Positions 31,179-39,268 of a stretch of DNA of 64,000 nt are shown in pieces. Both the position numbers and the translations under genes were made by a program. This DNA is from Streptomyces humi (GTDB lineage: Bacteria > Actinomycetota > Actinomycetes > Streptomycetales > Streptomycetaceae). How positions within the stretch are numbered: position 1 is the stretch's first letter; the number at the start of each line of letters is the position of its first letter. A model generated the notes under the pieces. It searched no databases and was not told the DNA's origin. It saw only the letters and a list, made by a program, of their open reading frames with translations. The stretch covers positions 182,166 through 246,165 of the forward strand of contig NZ_LBMU02000037.1 of the NCBI RefSeq assembly GCF_001005085.2, read 5' to 3'.

Positions 31179-32012
31179 CTACTTGGCGAGGAACGACAGC
31201 AGTGCGGCGTTCACTTCCTCGGCGTGCGTCCACAGCAGGCCGTGCGGGGCACCCTCGACCTCCACGTACTCGGCCGACGGCAGCAGCGCGTGGAACGGAC
31301 GCCCGGTCGCGTCGATGGGCAGGATGCGGTCCCCGGTGCCGTGCAGGATCAGCGTGGGGACGTCGACCTTCGCCACGTCCGCGCGGAAGTCGGTGATCCA
31401 GGTCGGTACGCAGGCCGCGGAGGCGTGGGCGGAGGCACCGGCCGCCACGTTCCAGCTGTTGCGGACGGCCTCCTCGCTGATCCGGCTGCCCAGCGTCTCG
31501 TCGAGGTTGTAGAAGTCCTGGTAGAACGCGGTGAAGTAGGCGTACCGGTCCTTGGTGACCGCGTCCAGGATGCCGTCGAAGACCGCCTGGTCGACACCGG
31601 CCGGGTTGTCGTCGGTCTTCAGCAGGAAGGGCTCCAGGGAGGCCAGGAAGACCGCCTTGGCGACCCGGCCGGAGCCGTACGCGCCCAGGTAGCGGCCCAC
31701 TTCGCCGGTACCCATCGAGAAGCCGACCAGGACCGCGTCCGTCAGGTCGAGCGCGGTGAGCACCTTGTCGAGGTCGGCGGCGAAGGTGTCGTAGTCGTAG
31801 CCCGTGGTCGGCTGCGAGGACCGGCCGAAGCCGCGGCGGTCGTAGGTGATGACGCGGTGTCCGGCCGCCAGCAGGGCCGGCAGCTGCTTCTCCCAGGAGT
31901 GCCCGTCGAGCGGGTACCCGTGGATCAGCACGACGGGCTGTCCGGTGCCGTGGTCCTCGTAGTAGAGCTCGATCGGAGCGCTGTTCTCTTCGCCAACGGT
32001 GATGTACGGCAT
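31179..32012 (-). CDS. alpha/beta hydrolase, non-heme chloroperoxidase type
   Basis: 277 residues. Nucleophile elbow GFSMGTGEV (Ser), oxyanion region IHGYPLDGHSWEKQ, acid Asp in LHGTGDRILPID and His in EGAPHGLLWTHAEEVN complete the triad. The N-terminal PYITVGEENSAPIELYYEDHGTGQPVVLIHG and the whole length are typical of cofactor-free haloperoxidases and esterases. Haloperoxidase activity in this group is usually a side reaction; the natural substrate is unknown. It diverges from the XRE-NB-ARC regulator across 138 bp and may be its target. Confidence 0.88.
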   Translation of the reverse strand: MPYITVGEENSAPIELYYEDHGTGQPVVLIHGYPLDGHSWEKQLPALLAAGHRVITYDRRGFGRSSQPTTGYDYDTFAADLDKVLTALDLTDAVLVGFSMGTGEVGRYLGAYGSGRVAKAVFLASLEPFLLKTDDNPAGVDQAVFDGILDAVTKDRYAYFTAFYQDFYNLDETLGSRISEEAVRNSWNVAAGASAHASAACVPTWITDFRADVAKVDVPTLILHGTGDRILPIDATGRPFHALLPSAEYVEVEGAPHGLLWTHAEEVNAALLSFLAK

Positions 32013-32070
32013 GACGGTTCGTCCTCCTGGGTTCGGAGAGTCCAGCTCACCACCGCCGCCGGACCGCCGC

Positions 32071-32106
32071 CAGGCAGAAGTGCAGGCAGAAGTGCAGGCA
32101 GAAGTG
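32071..32106. repeat. 12-bp tandem repeat in a divergent promoter region
   Basis: Three perfect copies of CAGGCAGAAGTG are followed by a partial fourth. They lie between the hydrolase and the XRE-NB-ARC gene. Just downstream the near-repeat GAGCGCTTG / TCGCGCTTG precedes a TCTAAT -10-like element (32141-32146). Confidence 0.85.
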
Positions 32107-32153
32107 CAGGCGGAAGCAGCGAGCGCTTGTTCGCGCTTGGTCTAATTGTCGTG

Positions 32154-34511
32154 ATGACCAGACGTTCCTCTTCTCCTGAACCTCCCCCTGACACGACCCA
32201 CGGCCTTCCCCCTGACACGACCCTCGGCGGCACCGCGTTCGGTGTGCTGCTGCGTTCCCTGCGCCGTACGGCCCGGCTGACCCTGGAGCAGCTGTCGCAC
32301 GCGTCCGGCGTCAGCGTCCGCGCCCTGGGCGACATGGAACGCGGACGCAGCCGCGGACCGCAGCGCCGCACCGTCGACGCGCTCGCCGCCGCCCTGGGAC
32401 TGGACGGCGAACAGCGGCAGCGACTACAGCGGCTGGCCGACGCCGGCCGGGAACGCGGTGCGCCGGCCGCGCCGCCGTACCTCCTGCGCACCATCCCGGA
32501 CTTCACCGGACGCGGGCGGGAACTGGCCGATCTGGAAGCGCTCGCCAGGGGTGCCGGCACCCGCGCGGTGGTCCTCTTCGGACCGGGCGGGCAGGGCAAG
32601 ACGACGCTCGCCGCGCAGGCCGCGCGGCAACTGGCGCGGGAGCACTTCCCGGACGGCTGCGTCGGCGTGCAACTGCACGGCATGAGCGACACACCCGTGC
32701 CCGCGGCCGAGGCACTGGTCCTGCTGCTGACGGCACTCGGGCACCCGCCCGACCGGATCCCGGTGGACCCGGTGGCACGCGAGGCCGTCTACCGGGCCAC
32801 GCTCAGCACCCGGCGGGTACTGGTCGTCCTCGACGACGCGGCCGACGAGACACAGGCCAGGCCGCTGCTGCCGGACGCGGAGGGCAGCTTCGTACTCGTC
32901 ACCAGCCGACGGCCGCTGACGGGGCTGGAGGGCGTCCGGCGGATCAGGCTCGGCGCCCTCAGCGGCAGGGAGTCGGTGACGCTGCTGGAACGCATCCTCG
33001 GTACACCGCGTGCCGAAGACCAGGCGGAGGGGATCGGCCGGCTGGCGGAACTGTGCGGGCATCTCCCGCTGGCCCTGCGGATCGCCGGCAACCGCCTCTC
33101 CAGTCGCCCCGCCTGGACCCCCGCCCGGCTGGCGGACCAACTCGCCGACGAGGAGGAGCGGCTGGGCACCCTGGTCGCGGGCGACCTGGCGGTACGCGGC
33201 GCGCTCGCCCTCTCCTACCGCCAGCTCACCGCTCCCCGCAGGCTGCTGTTCCGCCGGCTCGGCCTGCTCCCCGGCCATGAGACCGGACCCCACCTCGCGG
33301 CCGTACTCACCGGCGACGACGACCCGGTCGCGGTCCGGGACGCCCTCGATCTGCTGGTCGAGCGGGGGCTGCTGGAGGAGCCCACGCCGGGCCGCTACGC
33401 GTTCCACGATCTCGTACGGCTCTTCGCGCGCGAGCAGCTCCGCGCCGAGGAGCCCTCGCCGCCCGTCGAGGCCGCCGCCCTGCGCATGGCGGACTGGCTG
33501 CTCAGGTCGGCCTCGGCGGCCGGCCGCTGGTTCGAGGCACCCGGCGCGCCCGAGCCGTGGCCGGGAGCCACCCCGGCCTTCGCCCCCGCGTCCGCCGAGG
33601 AGGCGGAGCACTGGCTCAGCACCGAACGCGCCCACTGGGCGGGCGCGTTGCGGCTCATGTTCGAGGCCGGGCGGCACGAGGAGATCGTCCACACGGCGCG
33701 CACGCTGTACTGGTTCTCCGACCGCTGGGACACCTGGCCCGAGTGGCGCACCCTGTTCACCTACGGACTCCGCTCCGCCGCCGCGCTCGGCGACCGGGCG
33801 GCCCAGGCCCACCAGCTCAACTGCCTCGCCTGGACGTACTCGGTGGGCGGCGCCCAGTACCAACAGGCCGAAGAGCACGCCCGTCAGGCACTGGAGCTGG
33901 CGACGGAGGCCGGGGACACCGGCCAACAGGGCTGGGCCTGGACCTACATCGCCGGGGCCTGTACGAGACTGGACCGGCCGGCGGAGGCGGCCCGGGCCGC
34001 GGAGGAGGCCGTACGGCTCTTCGAGGCGACCGGTGACCGGGCCGGGCAGGCGGTCTCCCGCCGGGTCCTGGGCAGCGCCCTGCGCGAATCGGGGCACCCG
34101 GAGGAGGCGTTGGCCGTGCACCGGGGCCTGCTCGGGACGGACGCGGGCGACGCACCCGGCTTCCAGGAGTTCGCGCAGGCGATCCTGCGCCACCAGATAG
34201 CCCGTGACCTGCTGGCCCTTCGGCGTTGGTCCGACGCGGTCGAGGCCTACCGGGCCGTCATCACCCCGGCCACCCACGGCGGCACCGACCGCTTCAAGGC
34301 CCAGGCGCTCACCGGCCTCGCCACCGCCCTGGAGCACTGCGGGAAGACCGCCGAGGCACGGACCCGACTCGCCGAGGCGCACCAGCTGTTCACGGCGGCC
34401 GGTGACACGGCCGCCGCGGAACGCACGGCGGCCTCGCTCGGGCGCCTCGCGGCACGTACGCCCGACGATCACGAGGCCGTCCGGAGCGGCACCGGCCGGC
34501 CTGCCGGGTAG
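32154..34511 (+). CDS. XRE helix-turn-helix NB-ARC TPR regulator (STAND type)
   Basis: 785 residues from ATG 32154 (GTG 32151 is possible). Order: XRE-type helix-turn-helix at ~25-85 (LRSLRRTARLTLEQLSHASGVSVRALGDMERGRSRGPQRRT), NB-ARC ATPase at ~115-370 with Walker A FGPGGQGKTTLAAQ, Walker B RVLVVLDDA, VLVTSRRPL and the GLPL-like CGHLPLALRIAGNRL. Then come a winged-helix region and TPR-like helical repeats to the C-terminus (LNCLAWTYSVGGAQYQQAEEHARQALELA). STAND proteins are nucleotide-driven switches; XRE-linked ones usually regulate transcription, often of nearby genes. TCTAAT ends seven bases before the ATG, suggesting a leaderless mRNA. Confidence 0.9.
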   Translation: MTRRSSSPEPPPDTTHGLPPDTTLGGTAFGVLLRSLRRTARLTLEQLSHASGVSVRALGDMERGRSRGPQRRTVDALAAALGLDGEQRQRLQRLADAGRERGAPAAPPYLLRTIPDFTGRGRELADLEALARGAGTRAVVLFGPGGQGKTTLAAQAARQLAREHFPDGCVGVQLHGMSDTPVPAAEALVLLLTALGHPPDRIPVDPVAREAVYRATLSTRRVLVVLDDAADETQARPLLPDAEGSFVLVTSRRPLTGLEGVRRIRLGALSGRESVTLLERILGTPRAEDQAEGIGRLAELCGHLPLALRIAGNRLSSRPAWTPARLADQLADEEERLGTLVAGDLAVRGALALSYRQLTAPRRLLFRRLGLLPGHETGPHLAAVLTGDDDPVAVRDALDLLVERGLLEEPTPGRYAFHDLVRLFAREQLRAEEPSPPVEAAALRMADWLLRSASAAGRWFEAPGAPEPWPGATPAFAPASAEEAEHWLSTERAHWAGALRLMFEAGRHEEIVHTARTLYWFSDRWDTWPEWRTLFTYGLRSAAALGDRAAQAHQLNCLAWTYSVGGAQYQQAEEHARQALELATEAGDTGQQGWAWTYIAGACTRLDRPAEAARAAEEAVRLFEATGDRAGQAVSRRVLGSALRESGHPEEALAVHRGLLGTDAGDAPGFQEFAQAILRHQIARDLLALRRWSDAVEAYRAVITPATHGGTDRFKAQALTGLATALEHCGKTAEARTRLAEAHQLFTAAGDTAAAERTAASLGRLAARTPDDHEAVRSGTGRPAG

Positions 34512-34859
34512 GGCGCGCGGACCACCGCACAGGAACGGCACCGGGTCCCCGAAGCCGAAGCACCGGCCGCACCACCCTCCCGGTCGGCCCCCTCGGAGCG
34601 CCCGGCCATGAGCCCGCCCGCCCATGCGCCGCCTGCCTGTCCGTGCGCCCGTCCGTCCGCGCGGCCGCTTCCGCCTCCGGCACCGGCGAAGAGGCCCCGG
34701 CCGCGCGGCACCCGGGGCTACGCCCTCGGCACCCGGGGCTTCACCCTCGGCACCCGGGGCTACGCCCTCGGCACCCGGGGCTTCACCCTCGGCACGCCGG
34801 GCTCGCCCCGACCGAGCCGGTGGGCGCACCGTCCTGGCGTCCGTACCGTCGTGGCCGGA
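34512..34859. other. repeat-containing intergenic region before the lacI-type gene
   Basis: No gene is supported here. Open frames on both strands come from the GC-rich repeat at 34707-34790. The rest is GC-rich with no recognised motif. Confidence 0.5.
34707..34790. repeat. four tandem 21-bp units arranged as two 42-bp repeats
   Basis: Units begin GGCACCCGGGGCT and alternate between ACGCCCTC and TCACCCTC endings, so the true period is 42 bp, present twice, plus a partial fifth unit. It lies 80-165 bp upstream of the LacI-type gene. Confidence 0.9.
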
Positions 34860-34873
34860 TACAGTGCACAGCG
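34860..34873 (+). promoter_or_regulatory. -10 element of a likely leaderless promoter
   Basis: TACAGT (34860-34865) ends seven bases before the GTG start at 34873; no ribosome-binding site is present. Confidence 0.55.
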
Positions 34874-35916
34874 TGTGGGCGGACAGCGAACAGCACGAGC
34901 TTCGCGACGGGCAGGCCGACAGGCCCCGGCGTCGCGCGACGATCCACGACGTCGCCCGCCTCGCCGGCGTCTCCCGGCAGACCGTCTCCCGCGCCGTCAA
35001 CGACAAGGGTGAGATCGACCCGGTCACCAAGGAGCGTGTCCTGGAGGCGGTCCGGCTCCTCGACTACCGGCCCAGCAGGTTCGCCCGGGGCATGGTCCGC
35101 AAGGGCACGGTGACCACCGGCCTGGTGATCCCGGACCTGATGAACCCGTTCTTCCCCGAGGTGGCGGCCGGGGTGCTGGAGGCGGCCGAGCAGCGCGGCT
35201 GGCAGGTCGTGGTGTGGGACTCGCGCACCGACGCGGACCGGGAGCGCGAGGCCCTCGACGTCTTCTCCCACCAGGCCGACGCGGTGATCGGCTACTTCAA
35301 GAACGACGACGCGGAACTGGGCCGCCTGCTCGGCGGCGTACCGCTCGTCCTGCTCGAACGCGGCCCGCAGCAGACCCGGTTCGGCGCCGTCGGCATCGAT
35401 GTCGCGGCCGGCATGGAGCAGGGAATCGCCCATCTGGTCGCGGCCGGGCACCGCCGGATCGGCCTGCTGGACGGCGACGGCCTCTCCGGCCCGGGGCCCC
35501 GCCGGACCGCCTTCCTCGACGAGGTCCGGCGGCACGGACTGCCGGTCGACCAGGGATGGATCGTGCTCTGCTCCGAGCACAGCGTGGCGGGCGGCGCGGC
35601 CGGCATGTCCCGGCTGCTGGAAGCGCACCCCGAGGTGACCGCCGTCGTCGGCTTCAACGACCTCATCGCCATCGGCGCCACCCGGACCGCCCGGCGGCAC
35701 GGGCTGCGGGTACCGGAGGACCTGGCCGTACTGGGCTTCGACGGGCTCTCACTGGGGGAACTGGTGGAGCCGGCGCTCACCACCCTGCACATCGACAAGC
35801 GCCGCCTCGGCATGCTGGCCGTCGAGCAGGTCGCCCGGCTCCGGGCCGGTGAGGCGCCCCTGACCGGCGCGGACGCCTGGGTGATCCCCCAACTGGTGGT
35901 GCGGGCCTCGGCCTGA
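34873..35916 (+). CDS. LacI family transcriptional regulator of the adjacent sugar importer
   Basis: 347 residues from GTG 34873; the frame continues upstream through the 21-bp repeats but without a credible start. The LacI helix-turn-helix is ATIHDVARLAGVSRQTVSRAVNDKGEIDPVTKERVLEAVRLLDYRPSRFARGM (~18-70). The periplasmic-binding-like domain starts with GLVIPDLMNPFFPEVAAGVLEAAE. It precedes a binding protein and two permease genes on the same strand, with overlapping palindromes in between, so it probably represses them until a sugar binds. Confidence 0.92.
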   Translation: MWADSEQHELRDGQADRPRRRATIHDVARLAGVSRQTVSRAVNDKGEIDPVTKERVLEAVRLLDYRPSRFARGMVRKGTVTTGLVIPDLMNPFFPEVAAGVLEAAEQRGWQVVVWDSRTDADREREALDVFSHQADAVIGYFKNDDAELGRLLGGVPLVLLERGPQQTRFGAVGIDVAAGMEQGIAHLVAAGHRRIGLLDGDGLSGPGPRRTAFLDEVRRHGLPVDQGWIVLCSEHSVAGGAAGMSRLLEAHPEVTAVVGFNDLIAIGATRTARRHGLRVPEDLAVLGFDGLSLGELVEPALTTLHIDKRRLGMLAVEQVARLRAGEAPLTGADAWVIPQLVVRASA

Positions 35917-36003
35917 TTCGCCGCACCGTCCTGACATCACGTCAACAGATGGCGCTTGCACATCTCTTGACTGTCCTTTTCGGCCACCTCAATACTCGTC
36001 GGC

Positions 36004-36025
36004 AACGTTCACGTGAACGTTCACG
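36004..36025. promoter_or_regulatory. two overlapping palindromes, probable LacI-type operator
   Basis: AACGTTCACGTGAACGTT (36004-36021) is a perfect 18-bp palindrome, and CGTGAACGTTCACG (36012-36025) a perfect 14-bp one sharing ten bases with it. They lie 62-83 bp before the binding-protein start. LacI-family operators are palindromes with a central CG, as both are. Confidence 0.65.
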
Positions 36026-36086
36026 GGGACTCGGACAGAGCTGGACATCGTTGTCTCCCCTTGTTCCGGAAAGCGAGTGCACGCGC

Positions 36087-37391
36087 ATGGCACCACACCG
36101 AACGATCTCCCGCAGACGGCTGCTGGGGGCCTCCCTGGGCGGCGCGGGGTCCGCCCTGCTCGGCCTGTCCGGATGCGGGACGGGCAGCGGCTCGATCTCC
36201 GCGGGCACCGACCACCTCACCATCTGGTACTGGAACGGGTCCCTGAGCGACAAGCTGCTCGCCACCTCCGCCCGCGGGGTCCCCGGCGTCCCCGGACTGA
36301 AGGTGAAGGGCGCGCCGATCGCCGGCGACTACCGGGGCAGACTGCGCACGGTCATGGCGGCCCGCGCCTACGTCCCGGACCTGGCCTGCCTCAACTCCCC
36401 GATCGGGGACTACTTCCCGGACGAGAACGAGTTCCTGGACCTGAGGGACCTCGGTGCGGACGCGGTCGAGAACGAGTACCTGGCCTGGAAGTGGAAGAGC
36501 TGCGTCAGTCCGTCGGGCCGGATGATCGGCTTCCCGCTCGACGCCGGCCCCACCGCGCTCTACTACCGCCGTGACCTCTTCGAGGCGGCCGGTCTGCCCA
36601 CCGAGCCGGCCGACGTCGCCGAGGCCACCTCGACCTGGGAGAAGTACCTCGACGTCGGAAAGACCCTGAAGGCGAAGGCGCCCGGCCACCCCTACCTGAT
36701 CTCGCAGATCGCCTACGTCTTCCGGATGGCGCTGTACCAGAGCCCCAAGCAGTTCGTCGACGCCGACAACCACTTCATCGGCGACCAGGAACACGTCAAG
36801 CGAGCCTGGGACCTGGCCGTGGAGACCTACCGGCAGGGGCTGAGCGCCCGCGTCCTGGACGGCACGCCCGACTTCAACTCCGCGCTCGGGGGCGGCCGTA
36901 TCGCTTCGATGAACACCGCCGTCTGGTACATCAACGGCCTCAAGGACACCGCCCCGAAGACCGCGGGGAAGTGGCGGCTGACCTCGATGCCCGGCGGCCC
37001 GGGCAACTACGGCGGCTCGTACGTCGGCATCACCCGCTACTGCCGTGACCCGGAAGGGGCGTTCGCCTTCCTGAAGTGGCTGCTCGGCCCCGCGAACCAG
37101 CTGAAGAGCTACCAGGAGATGGCGCTCTTCCCCACCACTCCGGCCGCCTACGACCAGCCGGCGATGCGCAGGCCCGATCCCTTCTTCGGCGGTCAGATCC
37201 CCGTCGACGTCTTCGGACCGGCCGCCGAGAAGGCCCCGGTCATCTTCTTCAGCGCCTACGAGAACACCGCGAACACCCCGGTCTACCAGGAGCTCACGAA
37301 CGTGGAGACGCTCGGCAAGAACCCCGACAAGGCGTGGCGGGACGCCATGGACGCGTCCAGGACCGCGCTCGCCCAGCGGGGGGTGAGCTGA
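36087..37391 (+). CDS. sugar ABC transporter substrate-binding lipoprotein
   Basis: 434 residues from ATG 36087. The signal peptide has an arginine run and a lipobox: SRRRLLGASLGGAGSALLGLSGC, with Cys as the first mature residue. The mature part is a family-1 type binding protein (LTIWYWNGSLSD, FPLDAGPTALYYRRDLFEAAGLP, ALGGGRIASMNTAVWYINGLKD, GGPGNYGGSYVGITRYCRDPEGAFAFLKWLL). It captures a sugar or oligosaccharide outside the membrane for the two permeases that follow. The sugar is not known. Confidence 0.9.
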   Translation: MAPHRTISRRRLLGASLGGAGSALLGLSGCGTGSGSISAGTDHLTIWYWNGSLSDKLLATSARGVPGVPGLKVKGAPIAGDYRGRLRTVMAARAYVPDLACLNSPIGDYFPDENEFLDLRDLGADAVENEYLAWKWKSCVSPSGRMIGFPLDAGPTALYYRRDLFEAAGLPTEPADVAEATSTWEKYLDVGKTLKAKAPGHPYLISQIAYVFRMALYQSPKQFVDADNHFIGDQEHVKRAWDLAVETYRQGLSARVLDGTPDFNSALGGGRIASMNTAVWYINGLKDTAPKTAGKWRLTSMPGGPGNYGGSYVGITRYCRDPEGAFAFLKWLLGPANQLKSYQEMALFPTTPAAYDQPAMRRPDPFFGGQIPVDVFGPAAEKAPVIFFSAYENTANTPVYQELTNVETLGKNPDKAWRDAMDASRTALAQRGVS

Positions 37392-37392
37392 C

Positions 37393-38391
37393 ATGGCCGC
37401 AGTGGCACAGACCTCGTCGGCGGCGGACGTCACGGAGCCGGTCCGGGCCCGGGCCCCGCGCGGCCGTCTGCGGCGCCACCTCCCGTCGTACGCCGCCATC
37501 TCGCCGTACTACCTGCTCTTCGCCGTCTTCGGGGCGTTCCCGGTGGGGTTCTCGCTGTACCTGTCCTTCCAGGACTGGGACGGCATCGGGGACATGAAGT
37601 TCGTGGGCTTCCGCCAGTACTACTGGCTGCTGCACGACTCGGTGTTCTGGCACGCCCTGCTCAACACCTTCGAGATCTGGTTCCTGTCCACGGTGCCGAT
37701 GCTGCTCCTGGCGCTGGTCCTCGCCTTCCTGCTGCACTCGCAGACCCGGTTCTCCGCCGCCTGGCGGGTGGCGTACTTCATCCCGAACGTCACCTCGATG
37801 GTCGCGATGACGATCGTCTTCGGCTCGGTCTTCGCCCAGGCGGGCCTGGCCAACTCGCTGTTCAAGGCGGTCGGGGCGGACGGCGTGGGCTGGCTCACCT
37901 CGGCGCTGGGCATCAAGTCGGCGATCGCCATCATGATCATCTGGCGGTGGGTGGGGTACAACGCCCTGATCTTCCTGGCCGGTCTCCAGGCCATCCCCAC
38001 CGAGCTGTTCGAGGCCGCCCGGGTGGACGGGGCGAACAGCAGGCAGTTGCTCTTCCGGGTGGTGGTGCCGCAGCTGCGGCCGGTGATCCTGTTCGCCGTC
38101 ATCACGTCCACCATCAACGGCCTCCAGATCTTCACCGAGCCGCAGGTGCTCTTCTACTCGGACGACCCGGGCACCGCGGGCGGTCCCGGACAGGAAGGCA
38201 TGACGATCGTGCTCTATCTGTGGCAGAAGTCCTTCAACGACCTCCAGTTCGGCTACGGGGCGGCGATGGGCTGGCTGCTCTTCGCGGTCATCGCGCTGTT
38301 CGCGATCATCAACTGGCGGCTGGTGTCCGGCTCCGGCCGCGACGACCGCCCCGGCATCCCGCTCGGGAAGGAGACCGGCCGTGGCCGCTGA
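37393..38391 (+). CDS. sugar ABC transporter permease (MalF type)
   Basis: 332 residues with six membrane segments (first at ~36-56, after a basic cytoplasmic N-terminus). The EAA loop that docks the ATPase is FEAARVDGANSRQLLFRVVVPQLRPV. It starts one base after the binding-protein stop and overlaps the second permease by 11 bases. Confidence 0.93.
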   Translation: MAAVAQTSSAADVTEPVRARAPRGRLRRHLPSYAAISPYYLLFAVFGAFPVGFSLYLSFQDWDGIGDMKFVGFRQYYWLLHDSVFWHALLNTFEIWFLSTVPMLLLALVLAFLLHSQTRFSAAWRVAYFIPNVTSMVAMTIVFGSVFAQAGLANSLFKAVGADGVGWLTSALGIKSAIAIMIIWRWVGYNALIFLAGLQAIPTELFEAARVDGANSRQLLFRVVVPQLRPVILFAVITSTINGLQIFTEPQVLFYSDDPGTAGGPGQEGMTIVLYLWQKSFNDLQFGYGAAMGWLLFAVIALFAIINWRLVSGSGRDDRPGIPLGKETGRGR

Positions 38392-39250
38392 ACGCACCGC
38401 CTCGAACGCGGGGCTCGCCATCGGAGCCGGGAGCAGGACGACCCGGATCGCCGTCCGCGTGGCCCTGCTCCTCGGGGTGCTGGTCTCGCTGTTCCCGTTC
38501 TACTGGCTGGTGGTGATGGCCTCCGTCACCACCCAGGACATCCTGGCCTACCCGCCCCGGCTGCTGCCCGGCGGCCAGCTCCTGCACAACATGCGGGAGG
38601 TGATCCACCGGATCGACTTCTTCACCTCGCTCTTCAACACGGTCGTGGTGGCCACCGTCGGCACCCTGCTCGTGCTGTTCTTCGACTCCCTGGCCGCCTT
38701 CGCCTTCGCCAAGTACGCGTTCCCGGGGCGGAAGCTCCTGTTCGGGATCCTGCTGGCCACCTATATGATCCCGGCCCAGCTCTCACTGGTCCCGCAGTTC
38801 GTCACCATGGCCCACTTCGGCTGGGCCGGCACCCTGAAGGCGCTGATCGTCCCGGGGGCGGCCAACGCCTTCGGCATCTTCTGGATGCGCCAGTACGCGC
38901 AGAACTCCCTGCCCGACGAACTCCTCGACGCCGGGCGCATCGACGGGGCCGGCTTCTTCCGCCTGTACTGGCAGGTGGCCCTGCCGCTGTTCCGCCCCGC
39001 GCTCGCGTTCCTCGGCATCTTCACCTTCATCAGCCTCTGGAACGACTACATCTGGCCGCTGGTCGTCATGGTCAACCCCGACAAGGTCACCCTCCAGGTC
39101 GCCCTCGCCAACCTCAACGTCGCCTACAACACGGACTACGCGGTGGTGATGGCGGGGGCGCTGATGAGCGTGCTCCCGCTGATCGTGGTGTTCCTGATCG
39201 GGGCCCGGCAGTTCCTGCGGGACCTGGCGGCGGGAGCGACGAAGATGTGA
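38381..39250 (+). CDS. sugar ABC transporter permease (MalG type)
   Basis: 289 residues starting at GTG 38381 inside the end of the previous gene. Six membrane segments; EAA loop LLDAGRIDGAGFFRLYWQVALPLFRPAL, with the canonical Glu replaced by Asp. It forms the heterodimeric channel with the MalF-type partner. No ATPase gene follows; the next gene is on the opposite strand. Confidence 0.93.
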   Translation: MAAERTASNAGLAIGAGSRTTRIAVRVALLLGVLVSLFPFYWLVVMASVTTQDILAYPPRLLPGGQLLHNMREVIHRIDFFTSLFNTVVVATVGTLLVLFFDSLAAFAFAKYAFPGRKLLFGILLATYMIPAQLSLVPQFVTMAHFGWAGTLKALIVPGAANAFGIFWMRQYAQNSLPDELLDAGRIDGAGFFRLYWQVALPLFRPALAFLGIFTFISLWNDYIWPLVVMVNPDKVTLQVALANLNVAYNTDYAVVMAGALMSVLPLIVVFLIGARQFLRDLAAGATKM

Positions 39251-39268
39251 CGGCGCGGCGCGCGGCCG

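Noticed and set aside
30048..32150. N-terminal extension of the XRE-NB-ARC frame over 700 codons
   Set aside because: It covers acdS in another frame and the antisense hydrolase and the strong terminator; the domain architecture starts only after 32154.
34707..34790. CRISPR array
   Set aside because: The 21-bp units are directly abutting, with no unique spacers and no cas genes.
32424..35030. 868-residue minus-strand open frame
   Set aside because: It is a shadow of the XRE-NB-ARC and LacI-type genes with low-complexity composition.
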